From positions 1,116,001 through 1,180,000 of the forward strand of contig NZ_SMLK01000001.1 in assembly GCF_004681975.1 (NCBI RefSeq): a stretch of 64,000 nt of DNA, given 5' to 3'. Within the stretch, counting starts at the first letter, position 1. The number at the start of each line of letters is the position of its first letter. The DNA is from Ramlibacter humi (GTDB taxonomy: Bacteria; Pseudomonadota; Gammaproteobacteria; Burkholderiales; Burkholderiaceae_C). The translations under genes were made by a program, and so were the position numbers. This document shows positions 53,825-64,000 of this stretch, piece by piece. Below the pieces are notes generated by a model, which worked only from the letters and a program-made list of their open reading frames with translations, was not told where the DNA came from and did no database searches.

Positions 53825-54805
53825 TCAGGCGGCGGTGTCGACCACCAGCCGGCCGCGCACCTGCCCGGCCATCAGCCGCTGCGCCTGCTCAATGGCCGAC
53901 GACAGCGGGATCTCGCTGGTGATCGCTTCCAGCTTGCGCACGTCGAGGTCGCGCGCGAGGCGCGCCCACGCCTGCTCGCGCAACGACATCGGCGCCATCA
54001 CGCTGTCGACGCCCAGCAGGCTGATGCCGCGCAGGATGAAAGGCGCCACCGTCGCCGGCAGGTCCATGCCTTGCGCCAGGCCGCAGGCAGTCACGGCGCC
54101 GCCGTAACGTGTCTGGGCGCAAGCATTCGCCAGCGTGTGGCTGCCGACGGCGTCGACCACCGCCGCCCAGCGTTCCTTCTGCAGCGGTTTGCCCGGCGCG
54201 GAGAGTTCCGCGCGGTCGATGATGTCGGCCGCGCCCAAACCACGCAGGAATTCGTGCTCGGACGCTTTGCCGGTGGCGGCGACCACGCGATGACCCAGCG
54301 CGGACAACAAGGCCACCGCGATCGAACCCACGCCACCGGTCGCACCGGTCACCAGCACGTCGCCCTGCCCCGGCTTCAGCCCGTGCCGCTCCAGCGCCAG
54401 CACGCACAGCATCGCGGTGTAGCCCGCGGTGCCGATGGCCATGGCCTGCCGCGGCGAGAACGCGGGCGGCAGCCGCACCAGCCACTCGCCCTTCAGGCGC
54501 GCGCGCTGCGCGAGGCAGCCCTTGTGCGTCTCGCCGACGCCGAAACCGTTGAGCAGCACCACGTCACCGGCACGCCAGAGCGGCGAAGAGCTTTGCACCA
54601 CGGCGCCCGCGCCGTCGATGCCTGCCACCATGGGCCAGCTGCGCACGATCGGCGAGCGATTGGTGATGGCGAGCGCGTCCTTGTAATTGAGCGTGGACCA
54701 CGCGACCTCGATGGTGACGTCGCCCTCGGGCAGGAACGCGTCATCCACTTCGCGCACGGAAGCGGAGAACTCGCGTGCCTTGTCGAGCACCAGCGCGTTG
54801 AACAT
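53825..54805 (-). CDS. acuI: Acrylyl-CoA reductase AcuI / YhdH-type quinone oxidoreductase
   Basis: A 326-residue zinc-free MDR enzyme. YhdH/AcuI markers: MFNALVLDKAREFSASVREVDDAFLPEGDVTIEVAWSTLNYKDALAIT, the MVAGIDGAGAV segment, nucleotide motif VTGATGGVGSIAVALL, and GLAQGMDLPATVAPFILRGISLLGVDSV. AcuI reduces the toxic acrylyl-CoA to propionyl-CoA with NADPH, in DMSP or 3-hydroxypropionate metabolism or as a detoxifier. No DMSP genes are nearby, so detoxification is the more cautious reading. Confidence 0.9.
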   Translation of the reverse strand: MFNALVLDKAREFSASVREVDDAFLPEGDVTIEVAWSTLNYKDALAITNRSPIVRSWPMVAGIDGAGAVVQSSSPLWRAGDVVLLNGFGVGETHKGCLAQRARLKGEWLVRLPPAFSPRQAMAIGTAGYTAMLCVLALERHGLKPGQGDVLVTGATGGVGSIAVALLSALGHRVVAATGKASEHEFLRGLGAADIIDRAELSAPGKPLQKERWAAVVDAVGSHTLANACAQTRYGGAVTACGLAQGMDLPATVAPFILRGISLLGVDSVMAPMSLREQAWARLARDLDVRKLEAITSEIPLSSAIEQAQRLMAGQVRGRLVVDTAA

Positions 54806-54881
54806 GGTGGGTACCTCCAGTCAGCCCGCGCAGGATAGCGGAGCCCCGGAGCCGGCGCAGCGCGGCCGTACGCCGCGCGCC

Positions 54882-55154
54882 TTACTTGGGATCGACGTCG
54901 CTGACGTCGGGCCGGTGGCCGCGGCGCGGCAGGCCCGAGGGCACGTACACGGGCGCGGGATGGCGGCGCGGCACGAAGCCGCCGCGGAAGAAACGCAGGT
55001 CCACGCGCGCGGGGCGGCCCGTCAAGCGCGCCCAGCCCGCGTGCAGCAACCAGGCCACCAGGCCCAGCGCGGCAGCAACGGCGAGGCTCGCGGCCATCAC
55101 CAGGCCGGCGACGAAGGCGAACACGCGCAGCAGGAACACGAAGAGAGCGGACAT
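54882..55154 (-). CDS. Small membrane protein
   Basis: A 90-residue protein from the ATG at 55154 with two adjoining hydrophobic segments (ALFVFLLRVFAFVAGLVMAASLAVAAALGLVAWLLHAGW, about 3-41). A basic, proline-rich cytoplasmic or periplasmic tail (PARVDLRFFRGGFVPRRHPAPVYVPSG) follows. No family recognised. The ribosome site is weak. It lies downstream of the clpB terminator on the same strand. Confidence 0.6.
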   Translation of the reverse strand: MSALFVFLLRVFAFVAGLVMAASLAVAAALGLVAWLLHAGWARLTGRPARVDLRFFRGGFVPRRHPAPVYVPSGLPRRGHRPDVSDVDPK

Positions 55155-55263
55155 GGCGGCTTCAGTGCAAGAGTGAAAGGCCAGTGTGAGGCCGTGAGCC
55201 ACGAGGGGCAAGCGAGCGGGGCGAGAAACCTTTCGCAGCGTCGGCTACTCCGCGGCGCGGCAA

Positions 55264-55302
55264 ATGAAAGGCCCCATGCCGGGGCGGCATGAGGCCTTTC
55301 AT
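55264..55302 (-). terminator. Terminator-like hairpin after clpB
   Basis: A 17-bp stem with one mismatch, from ATGAAAGGCCCCATGCC (55264-55280) to GGCATGAGGCCTTTCAT (55286-55302), around GGGGC. It lies 15 bp after the clpB stop. T-content after the stem is modest. Confidence 0.75.
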
Positions 55303-55316
55303 CGAAGCCGCTCGTG

Positions 55317-57938
<2,622 letters not shown>

Positions 57939-57985
57939 GTTCTGGTCGTTCTCCGAATGCCAAGCATGTCAGGCTTGCCCACAGG

Positions 57986-57993
57986 TTTTCAAG
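57986..57993 (-). promoter_or_regulatory. Sigma-32-like -35 element upstream of clpB
   Basis: On the minus strand CTTGAAAA lies about 50 bp upstream of the clpB ATG, matching the sigma-32 -35 box. The expected -10 (CCCCAT-type) about 14 nt downstream is only weakly matched (CCTGACAT). Confidence 0.4.
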
Positions 57994-58043
57994 TGTCGCA
58001 GCCCAGCGGCTGCACCCGGATGGGCTGACTAAAATCAACCCCC

Positions 58044-58625
58044 ATGCAGATCCACCAGTTGTCGGTGAACTACCAGGCCGAGCAGGACCGCGTCCTGCTG
58101 AAGGTCAACAGCACCAGCGGCGAGGAGATGCGCATGTGGCTCACCCGCCGCCTGATGTCGGGCCTGTGGCCGCTGCTCACCAAGCTGAACACCGACCAGC
58201 TGATCCGCATGGAAGCCGCCGGCAGCGTCCTGGCTTCCGCCGACGACGAACTCAAGAAGATGGTGACCGAGTTCCGCAAGGAGGAGTTCCTGCAGGGCGC
58301 CGACTTCGAGACGCCGTACGAGGAGAAGCCCACCCTGCCGCTGGGCAACGAGCCGCTGCTGGTGACCGACGTGGACGCCACGCCGCTGGGCAGCGGCCGC
58401 CTGCGCCTGGCTTTCAACGAGCGCGCTTCGGTCAGCGGCGGCGACAAGCCGCGCGGCTTCCAGCTGGAGCTGGACCCCAAGCTGACGCAGGGCCTGATGC
58501 ACCTGCTGGACCAGGCGCTGGCGCGTTCGCAGTGGCGCGACAACTTCGCGGCGCCGCCCACGGCCGCGGAACCTGCCGAGCCCGGCACGGGCGACGGCGG
58601 CGACCGCCCCCGCTACCTCAACTGA
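58044..58625 (+). CDS. Conserved hypothetical protein
   Basis: A 193-residue soluble protein, MQIHQLSVNYQAEQDRVLLKVNSTSGEEMRMWLTRRL at the N-terminus, with a mid-region DDELKKMVTEFRKEEFLQGADFETPYEE and a C-terminal KPRGFQLELDPKLTQGLMHLLDQALARSQW. It resembles a conserved betaproteobacterial family that treats its N-terminus as a small beta domain; no function is known. Divergent from clpB with a 105-bp gap, and 1 bp from the convergent monooxygenase gene. Confidence 0.75.
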   Translation: MQIHQLSVNYQAEQDRVLLKVNSTSGEEMRMWLTRRLMSGLWPLLTKLNTDQLIRMEAAGSVLASADDELKKMVTEFRKEEFLQGADFETPYEEKPTLPLGNEPLLVTDVDATPLGSGRLRLAFNERASVSGGDKPRGFQLELDPKLTQGLMHLLDQALARSQWRDNFAAPPTAAEPAEPGTGDGGDRPRYLN

Positions 58626-58626
58626 A

Positions 58627-59871
58627 TCAACCCGCCTTGACGCCGCCCCCGGTTTCCAGCGCGAAGCCGGCGACGCGCTTGTAGTCGTCGGAGATGCGCT
58701 TCAGCTCGTCGGCGCTCACCAGCTGGTCGATGCTGCCCGCGAAGGGCCGCCCTCCGCTCAGCTCATCGGCCCGCATGATGATGGCGTCCGGCGGCACCGT
58801 GCGGTTGGCCTGCACGATCTTCGCGGTGGCGGGCACCCGCTGCTGCTCGTAGCGCGCCAGCGCCTGCACCGGGTCGCCGCCGGCCGCGAGCTCCGCCGCC
58901 AGCACGCGCGCGTCGATCAACGCCTGCGCCGAACCGTTGGAGCCGCGCGGGTACATGGGGTGCGCGGCGTCGCCCAGCAGCGTGACGCGGCCGAAAGTCC
59001 AGCGGTCGACCGGATCGCGGTCCACCATCGGGTACTCGAAGATCTGCGCCGCGCCGCGGATGAGGCCGGGCACGTCCAGCCAATCGAAGCGCCAGTCCTG
59101 GAACAGCGGCAGCAGGTCTTCCGGCCGGCCGGGCTTGTTCCAGTCGTTCATCGGCGAGCCGGGCCGGCGGATCTCGGCCACCCAGTTCACCAGCTGGCGG
59201 CCCTGCCCGTCCACGTTGTCGACGATGGGGTAGATGACCATCTTGCCGGTGTCGATGGAGCCGATGCGCAGGTAGCTCTTGCCGGTGAGGATGGGCTCGT
59301 GCACGGTGACGCCGCGCCAGGTGTTGATGCCGGCGAAGGCCAGCTGCTCGCGCGGATAGAACTCGCGCCGCACGGCGGAATTGACGCCGTCGCAGGCCAC
59401 CAGCAGGTCGGCGCGCGCGGCGGGCCGCGGCGCCCCGGTGCTGGCCTGCAGCCGCAGCGTGACGCCGGCGGTGTCCTGCTCCACGCCGGCGCAGCGGTGG
59501 TCGAGGTGCAGCGCGCCCGGCCCCAGCCTCTCGAGCACGGCTTCGTACAGGATGCGGTGCAGCTTTCCGCGGTGCAGGCCGATTTCGGGCAGCGCATAGC
59601 CGCCGTGGCGGCCGCGCGGCTCGCGGTAGACGAACTGGCCCCAGCGGTTGAAGAACACGCTCTCGAGGTTCTCGATGCCCTCGGCTTCGGCCTGCTTGTC
59701 CAGGCCCAGCGCGGCGAGTTCGCGCATGGCGTGCGGCAGCAGCGTGATGCCGACGCCGATCTCGCGCACCTGGGGCACGGTCTCGTAGACATCGCAAGCG
59801 ATGCCGTGGCGGTGCAGGGACAGCGCGAGCGCGAGCCCGCCGATGCCGCCGCCGACGATGGCGATGCGCAT
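58627..59871 (-). CDS. PhzS-like FAD-dependent monooxygenase
   Basis: A 414-residue class A flavin monooxygenase. FAD motif GGGIGG (7-12), CDGVNSAVRREFYP, and GRVTLLGDAAHPMYPRGSNGSAQALIDARVLAAEL. The last segment and VREIGVGITLLPHAMRELAALGL are typical of the PhzS/5-methylphenazine-1-carboxylate monooxygenase group, which acts on aromatic acids. Fourth-step role unknown. It follows a Bug-type receptor gene by 4 bp, with a MarR gene divergent beyond, so uptake and oxidation of one aromatic substrate is likely. Confidence 0.85.
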   Translation of the reverse strand: MRIAIVGGGIGGLALALSLHRHGIACDVYETVPQVREIGVGITLLPHAMRELAALGLDKQAEAEGIENLESVFFNRWGQFVYREPRGRHGGYALPEIGLHRGKLHRILYEAVLERLGPGALHLDHRCAGVEQDTAGVTLRLQASTGAPRPAARADLLVACDGVNSAVRREFYPREQLAFAGINTWRGVTVHEPILTGKSYLRIGSIDTGKMVIYPIVDNVDGQGRQLVNWVAEIRRPGSPMNDWNKPGRPEDLLPLFQDWRFDWLDVPGLIRGAAQIFEYPMVDRDPVDRWTFGRVTLLGDAAHPMYPRGSNGSAQALIDARVLAAELAAGGDPVQALARYEQQRVPATAKIVQANRTVPPDAIIMRADELSGGRPFAGSIDQLVSADELKRISDDYKRVAGFALETGGGVKAG

Positions 59872-59875
59872 CCGT

Positions 59876-60841
59876 TTATTCCGCGGTGATGCCCTGGGCC
59901 CGGATCAGCTCGGCCCAGCGGTTGGCGTCCGTCTCCACCAGGCGGCGGAACTCCTCGGGCGTGCTGCTGGCGGGGTCCATGCCCTGCGTCTCGAACGCGG
60001 TGCGCACCTCGGGCATCGCGAGGATGTCCTTCAGCTCGCGGTTGAGACGCGCGACGAAGTCGGCCGGCGTGCCGGGCGGCGCAAAGACGCCGTACCACAT
60101 GTCCACGTTCACCTTGCCCGCGTGCGCCTCTTCCAGCGTGGGCACCTGCGGCACCAGCGGGTGGCGCTTGTCGCTGCCGATGCCCAGCGCCACGAGGCGG
60201 CCCGAGCGGATGTGCGGCAGCGCCACGTGGATGGGGAGGAAACCGAGTTCGATCTGGCCGCCCAGCAGGTCCGTCACCGCCGGCGCGGTGCCGCGGTACG
60301 GGATGTGCGTGAGGAAGATGCCGTTGGCGGCCTTGAACAATTCCATCGACAGGTGGTGAGGCGTGCCGACGCCTGGGCTGGCGTAGTTGATGCGGCCCGG
60401 CCGCGCCTTCGCGGCCTTGATCAAGTCACCCGCGGTGCGCCAACCCGAGCTCGGGTTGGTCACCAGGAGCAGCTGTCCCCAGCTGGTGAGCGACACCGGC
60501 ACCAGGTCCTTCACCGGGTCGAACGGCAGCTTGGGGTACAGCGCGCGGTTCATCACCAGCGTGTTCACGCTGACCAGCAGCGTGCCGCCGTTGGGCGCGG
60601 AGCGCACCACGGCTTCGGTGCCGATGTTGCCCGACGCGCCCGCGCGGTTGTCCACCACCACCGGCCGCCCCAGCCTCTCCGACAGCTTCGGGCCGATGGT
60701 GCGGGCGATCAGGTCGATGCCGGTGCCGGGCGTGAACGGCACGATCAGGCGCAGGGACTGGCCGCTGCCGGCAGCCGGCTGGGCGCCCGCGCTCACGGTC
60801 ATGCCGGCCAGGGCCAGCCCGAGGACGGTACGTCGGCGCAT
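59876..60841 (-). CDS. Tripartite tricarboxylate transporter solute-binding protein (Bug family)
   Basis: A 321-residue periplasmic receptor. Signal peptide MRRRTVLGLALAGMTVSAGA (1-20) starts at the ATG at 60841, with GGAG upstream; the longer frame to 60916 is rejected. Bug-family markers: LRLIVPFTPGTGIDLIARTIGPKL, GRPVVVDNRAGASGNIGTEAV, YASPGVGTPHHLSMELFK, and PQVPTLEEA. Such proteins capture carboxylates for TctAB permeases, which are not encoded here; many Bug proteins are orphans in this lineage. Confidence 0.93.
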   Translation of the reverse strand: MRRRTVLGLALAGMTVSAGAQPAAGSGQSLRLIVPFTPGTGIDLIARTIGPKLSERLGRPVVVDNRAGASGNIGTEAVVRSAPNGGTLLVSVNTLVMNRALYPKLPFDPVKDLVPVSLTSWGQLLLVTNPSSGWRTAGDLIKAAKARPGRINYASPGVGTPHHLSMELFKAANGIFLTHIPYRGTAPAVTDLLGGQIELGFLPIHVALPHIRSGRLVALGIGSDKRHPLVPQVPTLEEAHAGKVNVDMWYGVFAPPGTPADFVARLNRELKDILAMPEVRTAFETQGMDPASSTPEEFRRLVETDANRWAELIRAQGITAE

Positions 60842-60869
60842 GGCATCTCCACCGATGGATTGCGTTTGC

Positions 60870-60880
60870 ATGCTAACCAT
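60870..60880. promoter_or_regulatory. Candidate MarR operator
   Basis: ATGCTAACCAT lies in the divergent region between the Bug and MarR genes and matches the palindrome ATGCTTAGCAT of the gentisate promoter at 9 of 11 positions. It overlaps no gene. Confidence 0.4.
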
Positions 60881-60939
60881 TATGGACGCCGGGGCGGCGA
60901 GGCACAATCCACGCATTCCCTAGCCGAGTTCCTTCCGCC

Positions 60940-61422
60940 TTGCCGACCTCCAAGAACCCCGCCACGCTCTCGCGCCTGTATGCCCGCCCCGGTTTCCTGC
61001 TGCGCCGTGCGCACCAGATCTCCGCCGCGGTGTTCGAGGACGAATGCCGGGGCCAGCAGCTCACGCCCGCGCAGTTTGGCGTGCTGACGGTGCTGCGCGC
61101 GCACCCGCGGCTGGGCCAGTCCACGCTGGCGCGCGCGCTGGGCTTCGACAAGGTGACGGTGCTCCGCGTGCTGCGCGGCCTGGAAGCCCGCGGCCTGGTG
61201 GCGCGCGAGTCGGCCGAAGGCAAGCGCAACGTCTCGGTGCTGCTCACGCCCGAAGGCGAGCGCGTGCTGGCCGAAGCGCAGAAGCCGGCGGAGAAGGCTT
61301 ACCGCCGGCTGATGGCGCCACTGGACCGGGAGCAGCAGGAACAGCTGATCGAGCTGCTGCAACTGCTGACCGGCGAACTGGAAGACGACGCCCGCGCGGC
61401 TTTCGTTCCGCCCGCGCGCTGA
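60940..61422 (+). CDS. MarR-family transcriptional regulator
   Basis: A 160-residue winged-helix regulator: LYARPGFLLRRAHQISAAVFEDECRGQQLTPAQFGVLTVLRAHPRLGQSTLARALGFDKVTVLRVLRGLEARGLVARESAEGKRNVSVLLTPEG. The frame opens with TTG at 60940 and no in-frame ATG precedes the conserved domain. Divergent from the Bug/PhzS-like operon, which it probably represses in response to the aromatic substrate. It resembles the other MarR gene in this window (RRAHQ...VFEDEC versus RRAHQ...IFMEET). Confidence 0.88.
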   Translation: MPTSKNPATLSRLYARPGFLLRRAHQISAAVFEDECRGQQLTPAQFGVLTVLRAHPRLGQSTLARALGFDKVTVLRVLRGLEARGLVARESAEGKRNVSVLLTPEGERVLAEAQKPAEKAYRRLMAPLDREQQEQLIELLQLLTGELEDDARAAFVPPAR

Positions 61423-61431
61423 GCCGCCGGC

Positions 61432-61917
61432 CTAGCCGGCGTTGCCCGCGCGGATGCCCCAGCGCGCCAGGGCCTCGTCGTCGGCCACTCGCGCATCCAC
61501 CCACTTCTCGCCCTGCGGCGTGCGCTCCTTCTTCCAGAACGGCGCCTGCGTCTTCAGGTAGTCCATCAGGAACTCGCAGGCCTGGAAGCTCTGGCCGCGG
61601 TGGGCCGAGGTGACGGCGGCGAACACGATCTGATCGCCGGGCGCGAGCAGTCCGACCCGGTGCACCACGCGGGCGGCATGGATGTCGAAGCGGCGCTGCG
61701 CCTCGTCGATCATCGCCTCGATGGCTTTCTCGGTCATGCCGGGGTAGTGCTCCAGCTCCAGCGACAGCACCTCGGGCGAACCGTCGGGATGCTTCTGCCG
61801 CACGGTGCCGACGAAGCTGCACACCGCGCCCACGCGCAGGTCGGCGCGGCGCAGCTCGGCGAGCTCGGCGGAAACGTCGAAATCGGCGGCCTGGATGGAG
61901 ACGCGCGCCGCGGCCAT
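61432..61917 (-). CDS. moaE: Molybdopterin synthase catalytic subunit MoaE
   Basis: A 161-residue large subunit that adds two sulfurs to precursor Z with MoaD. Family segments: FVGTVRQKHPDGSPEVLSLELEHYPGMTEKAIEAMIDEA, RVVHRVGLLAPGDQIVFAAVTSAHRGQSFQACEFLMDYLKTQAPFWKKE, the latter with the catalytic lysines. It starts 1 bp after the moaD stop, indicating stoichiometric coupling. Confidence 0.96.
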   Translation of the reverse strand: MAAARVSIQAADFDVSAELAELRRADLRVGAVCSFVGTVRQKHPDGSPEVLSLELEHYPGMTEKAIEAMIDEAQRRFDIHAARVVHRVGLLAPGDQIVFAAVTSAHRGQSFQACEFLMDYLKTQAPFWKKERTPQGEKWVDARVADDEALARWGIRAGNAG

Positions 61918-61918
61918 G

Positions 61919-62170
61919 TCAGCCCCCGGTGACGGGCGGAAAGAACGCCACTTCGCAGCCCTCTCGCAGCGGCTGGTCGCCGGCTTCGGCCATCACCTGG
62001 TCCAGCGCCATGCGCACGGCCTTGTCGCCCAGGGCCTGGGCATACGGCTCGCCGAGCGAGCGCAGTTCGCTGCGCAGCGCTTCGAGCGTGGCAGCGCCGG
62101 TGTCGCGCTCTTCCGAGCCGCGGCCCATGGCTTCGCGCACCGAGGCGAAGTAACGCAGGCGGACCTTCAT
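61919..62170 (-). CDS. moaD: Molybdopterin synthase sulfur-carrier subunit MoaD
   Basis: An 83-residue ubiquitin-like sulfur carrier, MKVRLRYFASVREAMGRGSEER at the start and ending PPVTGG; the C-terminal Gly-Gly is thiocarboxylated. Its ATG overlaps the moeA stop (ATGA). Confidence 0.96.
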   Translation of the reverse strand: MKVRLRYFASVREAMGRGSEERDTGAATLEALRSELRSLGEPYAQALGDKAVRMALDQVMAEAGDQPLREGCEVAFFPPVTGG

Positions 62171-63393
62171 GCGACCAGCTCCGCCAGCGGCAGGAAGCGC
62201 ACGCGGTCGCCGCGCGCGAACGTCTTGCCCGCCGGGATGTCGGCCAGGCCGTCGCACCAAGCCATGGAGGTGAGCACGCCCGAACTCTGGTTGGGGAACA
62301 GCGCCAGCCCGCCTTCGGCATCGCGCCGCACGCGGATGAATTCGCGGCGCTTGTCGGCCTTCGGCCAATCGAAGTGCACCGGCAGCCATTGCTCCGGCGG
62401 CTGCACGCGCGAAGCGCCCTGCAGCTTCAGCAGGAACGGGCGCACCAGCAGCACGAAGGTGACGAAGCTGGACACGGGATTGCCCGGCAGGCCGATGAAA
62501 TGCGATTCACCGATGCGGCCGTACGCGAACGGCTTGCCCGGCTTCATGCCGATCTGCCACAGGTCCAGCGAGCCCAGCTGCTGCACGGCCGGCTTGACGT
62601 GGTCTTCCTCGCCCACCGACACGCCGCCGCTGGTGAGGATCAGGTCGTGGTGTTTCGAGGCTTCGCGCAGCGCTTCCAGAGTGGCTTCGCGGCGATCGGG
62701 CACGATGCCCAGATCGCCCACCTCGCAGCCCAGGCGCGCGAGCAGCTGGCGCAGGAAGAAACGGTTGGAGTTGTAGATGGCGCCGGGACGCATCTGTTCC
62801 GGCGGCACGGTGCCGGGCATGACCAGCTCGTCGCCCGTGGAGAACAGCGCCACGCGCGGGCGCGCGGCGACACGCAGGCGATCACGGCCTATGCCGGCCG
62901 CGAGACCGCAACTCGCCGGGTCCAGACGCTGGCCCGCACGGAGGATGACCGAGCCACGCGTGACGTCCTCGCCGCTGCGGCGGATCCACTGCCCTTCGGC
63001 GGGCACGGCGCGGATGCGCACGGCGCTGTCGCCCACCGCTTCCGTGTCTTCCTGCATGACGATGGCGTCGGCGCCTTCGGGCACCGGCGCGCCGGTGAAG
63101 ATGCGCGCCACGGTGCCGGGCAGCAGCGGCTGCGCGGCCTGGCCCGCGGGAATGCGCTGGCTGACCGGCAGTACCACGCCTTCTTCCGCGATCTCGCCGC
63201 GGCGCACGGCGTAGCCGTCCATCGAGCTGTTGTCCTGCGGCGGCACCTGCAGCGCGGACACCAGGTCTTCGGCCAGCACGCGGCCATCGGCGTCGAAAGT
63301 CGCGACTTCTTCCGTGCGTCCAAGCGCGTGCGCATGGCCGAGCAGGTCGGCCAGCGCGTCGTCCAGGGAGCGCAGCGGCGCTCGCGCGTTCAT
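62167..63393 (-). CDS. moeA: Molybdopterin molybdenumtransferase MoeA
   Basis: A 408-residue enzyme that inserts molybdenum into adenylylated molybdopterin. Segments: VPPQDNSSMDGYAVR, IFTGAPVPEGADAIVMQEDTE, ALFSTGDELV, NSNRFFLRQLLARLG, ILTSGGVSVGEEDHVKPAVQQLG, and GLPGNPVSSFVTFVLLVRP, with the MoeA C-terminal domain IV. The ATG at 63393 gives a family start and overlaps the mobB stop by 4 bp. Confidence 0.97.
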   Translation of the reverse strand: MNARAPLRSLDDALADLLGHAHALGRTEEVATFDADGRVLAEDLVSALQVPPQDNSSMDGYAVRRGEIAEEGVVLPVSQRIPAGQAAQPLLPGTVARIFTGAPVPEGADAIVMQEDTEAVGDSAVRIRAVPAEGQWIRRSGEDVTRGSVILRAGQRLDPASCGLAAGIGRDRLRVAARPRVALFSTGDELVMPGTVPPEQMRPGAIYNSNRFFLRQLLARLGCEVGDLGIVPDRREATLEALREASKHHDLILTSGGVSVGEEDHVKPAVQQLGSLDLWQIGMKPGKPFAYGRIGESHFIGLPGNPVSSFVTFVLLVRPFLLKLQGASRVQPPEQWLPVHFDWPKADKRREFIRVRRDAEGGLALFPNQSSGVLTSMAWCDGLADIPAGKTFARGDRVRFLPLAELVA

Positions 63394-63923
63394 GTGTATC
63401 TCTCGGCGATGTAGTCGAAGCGGTCGCCATTGTCGACCAGCCACTGCGCCACCGCATCGGGATCATTGAGTGGAAGCAAGGGCCGCAGGGTCGTTTCGGG
63501 CAACCGGCCGGGCGAGTCGGTGGCGATGGCCACCACGAAGTCGTCCACGGGGTAGCGCGCCGGTTGGGCGCTGTCGGCTCGCCACACCTCGACCTTGGGC
63601 AGGTTGCTTTCCTTGAAGCCCTCGACGATGACCCAGTCGACACCGTCGTACAGCTCGGCGATCAGCTGGTGCACGCTGAGCTGGGCATCGCGCTCGAACT
63701 CGCGCATCAGCGCCAGCCGGCGGTTGGAAGCGACGACCACCTCGAACGCGCCGGCCTCGCGGTGGCGGAAGGTGTCCTTGCCGGGATGGTCGATGTCGAA
63801 GCTGTGGTGCGCGTGCTTGACCACGGAGACGCGCAGGCCGCGCAGCCGCAGCGCCGGGATGACGCGCTCCATCAGCGTGGTCTTGCCCGAGCCGGAGTAG
63901 CCGGCGAATGCGACGACCTTCAT
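63390..63923 (-). CDS. mobB: Molybdopterin-guanine dinucleotide biosynthesis protein B
   Basis: A 177-residue GTP-binding protein that aids conversion of molybdopterin to its guanine dinucleotide. P-loop GYSGSGKTT (residues 8-16), KHAHHSFDIDHPGKDTFRHREAGA and the Walker-B-like WVIVEGFKESNLPKVEV. It overlaps moeA by 4 bp, first visible gene of the cofactor operon. The GTP partner MobA is not in the window. Confidence 0.94.
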   Translation of the reverse strand: MKVVAFAGYSGSGKTTLMERVIPALRLRGLRVSVVKHAHHSFDIDHPGKDTFRHREAGAFEVVVASNRRLALMREFERDAQLSVHQLIAELYDGVDWVIVEGFKESNLPKVEVWRADSAQPARYPVDDFVVAIATDSPGRLPETTLRPLLPLNDPDAVAQWLVDNGDRFDYIAERYT

Positions 63924-63930
63924 GGCGGGC

Positions 63931-64000
63931 TCAGGCGCAATGCTGTTCGATGTACGCCTTCACGCGCTGCACGTCGGGCGGCAGCACGGTGACGCGCCGC
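63931..64000 (-). CDS. C-terminal fragment of a gene outside the window, possibly threonine synthase
   Basis: The last 22 codons, ending VTVLPPDVQRVKAYIEQHCA, then TGA at 63931-63933, 8 bp before mobB. The tail alone does not identify the family. In several betaproteobacteria hom-thrC lies directly upstream of moeA-moaD-moaE-clpB, so thrC is a reasonable guess from neighbourhood only. Confidence 0.3.
   Translation of the reverse strand, partial: RRVTVLPPDVQRVKAYIEQHCA

Overview
The window is chromosomal DNA of a high-GC betaproteobacterium. The closest match is Comamonadaceae, in the Ramlibacter/Variovorax range. This rests on a Cupriavidus-type phaCAB operon, the infC-rpmI-rplT-pheST-ihfA order, the moeA-moaD-moaE/clpB neighbourhood, Bug-type tricarboxylate-binding proteins, and the CCCTGAGCTTGTCGAAGGG family of short dispersed repeats. 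The genus is inference. I see no IS element, prophage, CRISPR array or rRNA. Coding density is very high and no gene-free stretch exceeds about 200 bp.

Layout. 1-3150: CoA-dependent salicylate/anthranilate-type degradation (enoyl-CoA hydratase, bifunctional salicylyl-CoA 5-hydroxylase) behind a MarR-like operator. 3185-6684: dusA, a small stress-like protein, a di-haem cytochrome c peroxidase lipoprotein and an orphan OmpR-type regulator. 6828-10549: phaCAB for polyhydroxybutyrate, with a perfect TGC-rich palindrome upstream. 10647-13943: a small membrane protein, pgeF, a maleylpyruvate/maleylacetoacetate isomerase, azlCD and a MarR regulator. 14007-18313: the 3-hydroxybenzoate/gentisate operon (3HB 6-hydroxylase, an unassigned FAD oxidoreductase, gentisate dioxygenase, fumarylpyruvate hydrolase). 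The salicylyl-CoA branch and this operon probably converge on gentisate, and the glutathione-dependent isomerase at 11633 can supply the missing step.

18382-21975: a NUDIX hydrolase, a Hanks-type Ser/Thr kinase, a cyclase-FHA fusion and tRNA-Pro(GGG). 21999-29880: the translation superoperon region on the minus strand, thrS, infC (AUC start), rpmI, rplT, pheS, pheT, ihfA and a MerR regulator. Upstream of thrS lies what looks like a complete threonine transcription attenuator, with a Thr-rich 12-codon leader peptide, mutually exclusive hairpins and a U-tract. This is the most interesting item found. 30073-34418: a mini zinc-finger protein, isocitrate lyase with two tandem operators, two DMT exporters and an Lrp regulator. 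34580-41558: a histone H1/SWIB protein, a TetR-controlled carbohydrate or polyol module (TPP enzyme, Gfo/Idh oxidoreductase, DUF993 aldolase-like, TIM-barrel isomerase) with two matching operators, two repeat elements and a bactofilin.

41752-47747: a secreted protein, an orphan gspAB pair, an MFS/AraC divergent pair and a second NUDIX hydrolase. 47754-52422: a three-gene envelope signalling operon, TonB receptor - YfiR - CHASE8-type hybrid histidine kinase. 52504-58625: small hypothetical genes, a DnaJ-domain membrane protein, an AcuI-like reductase and clpB. 58627-61422: a PhzS-like monooxygenase with a Bug solute receptor and a divergent MarR regulator. 61432-64000: moaE, moaD, moeA and mobB for molybdenum cofactor, then the last 22 residues of another gene, possibly thrC.

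All calls come from reading the sequence. No database search was run. Start codons were chosen by ribosome-binding sites, family-typical N-termini and operon overlaps.
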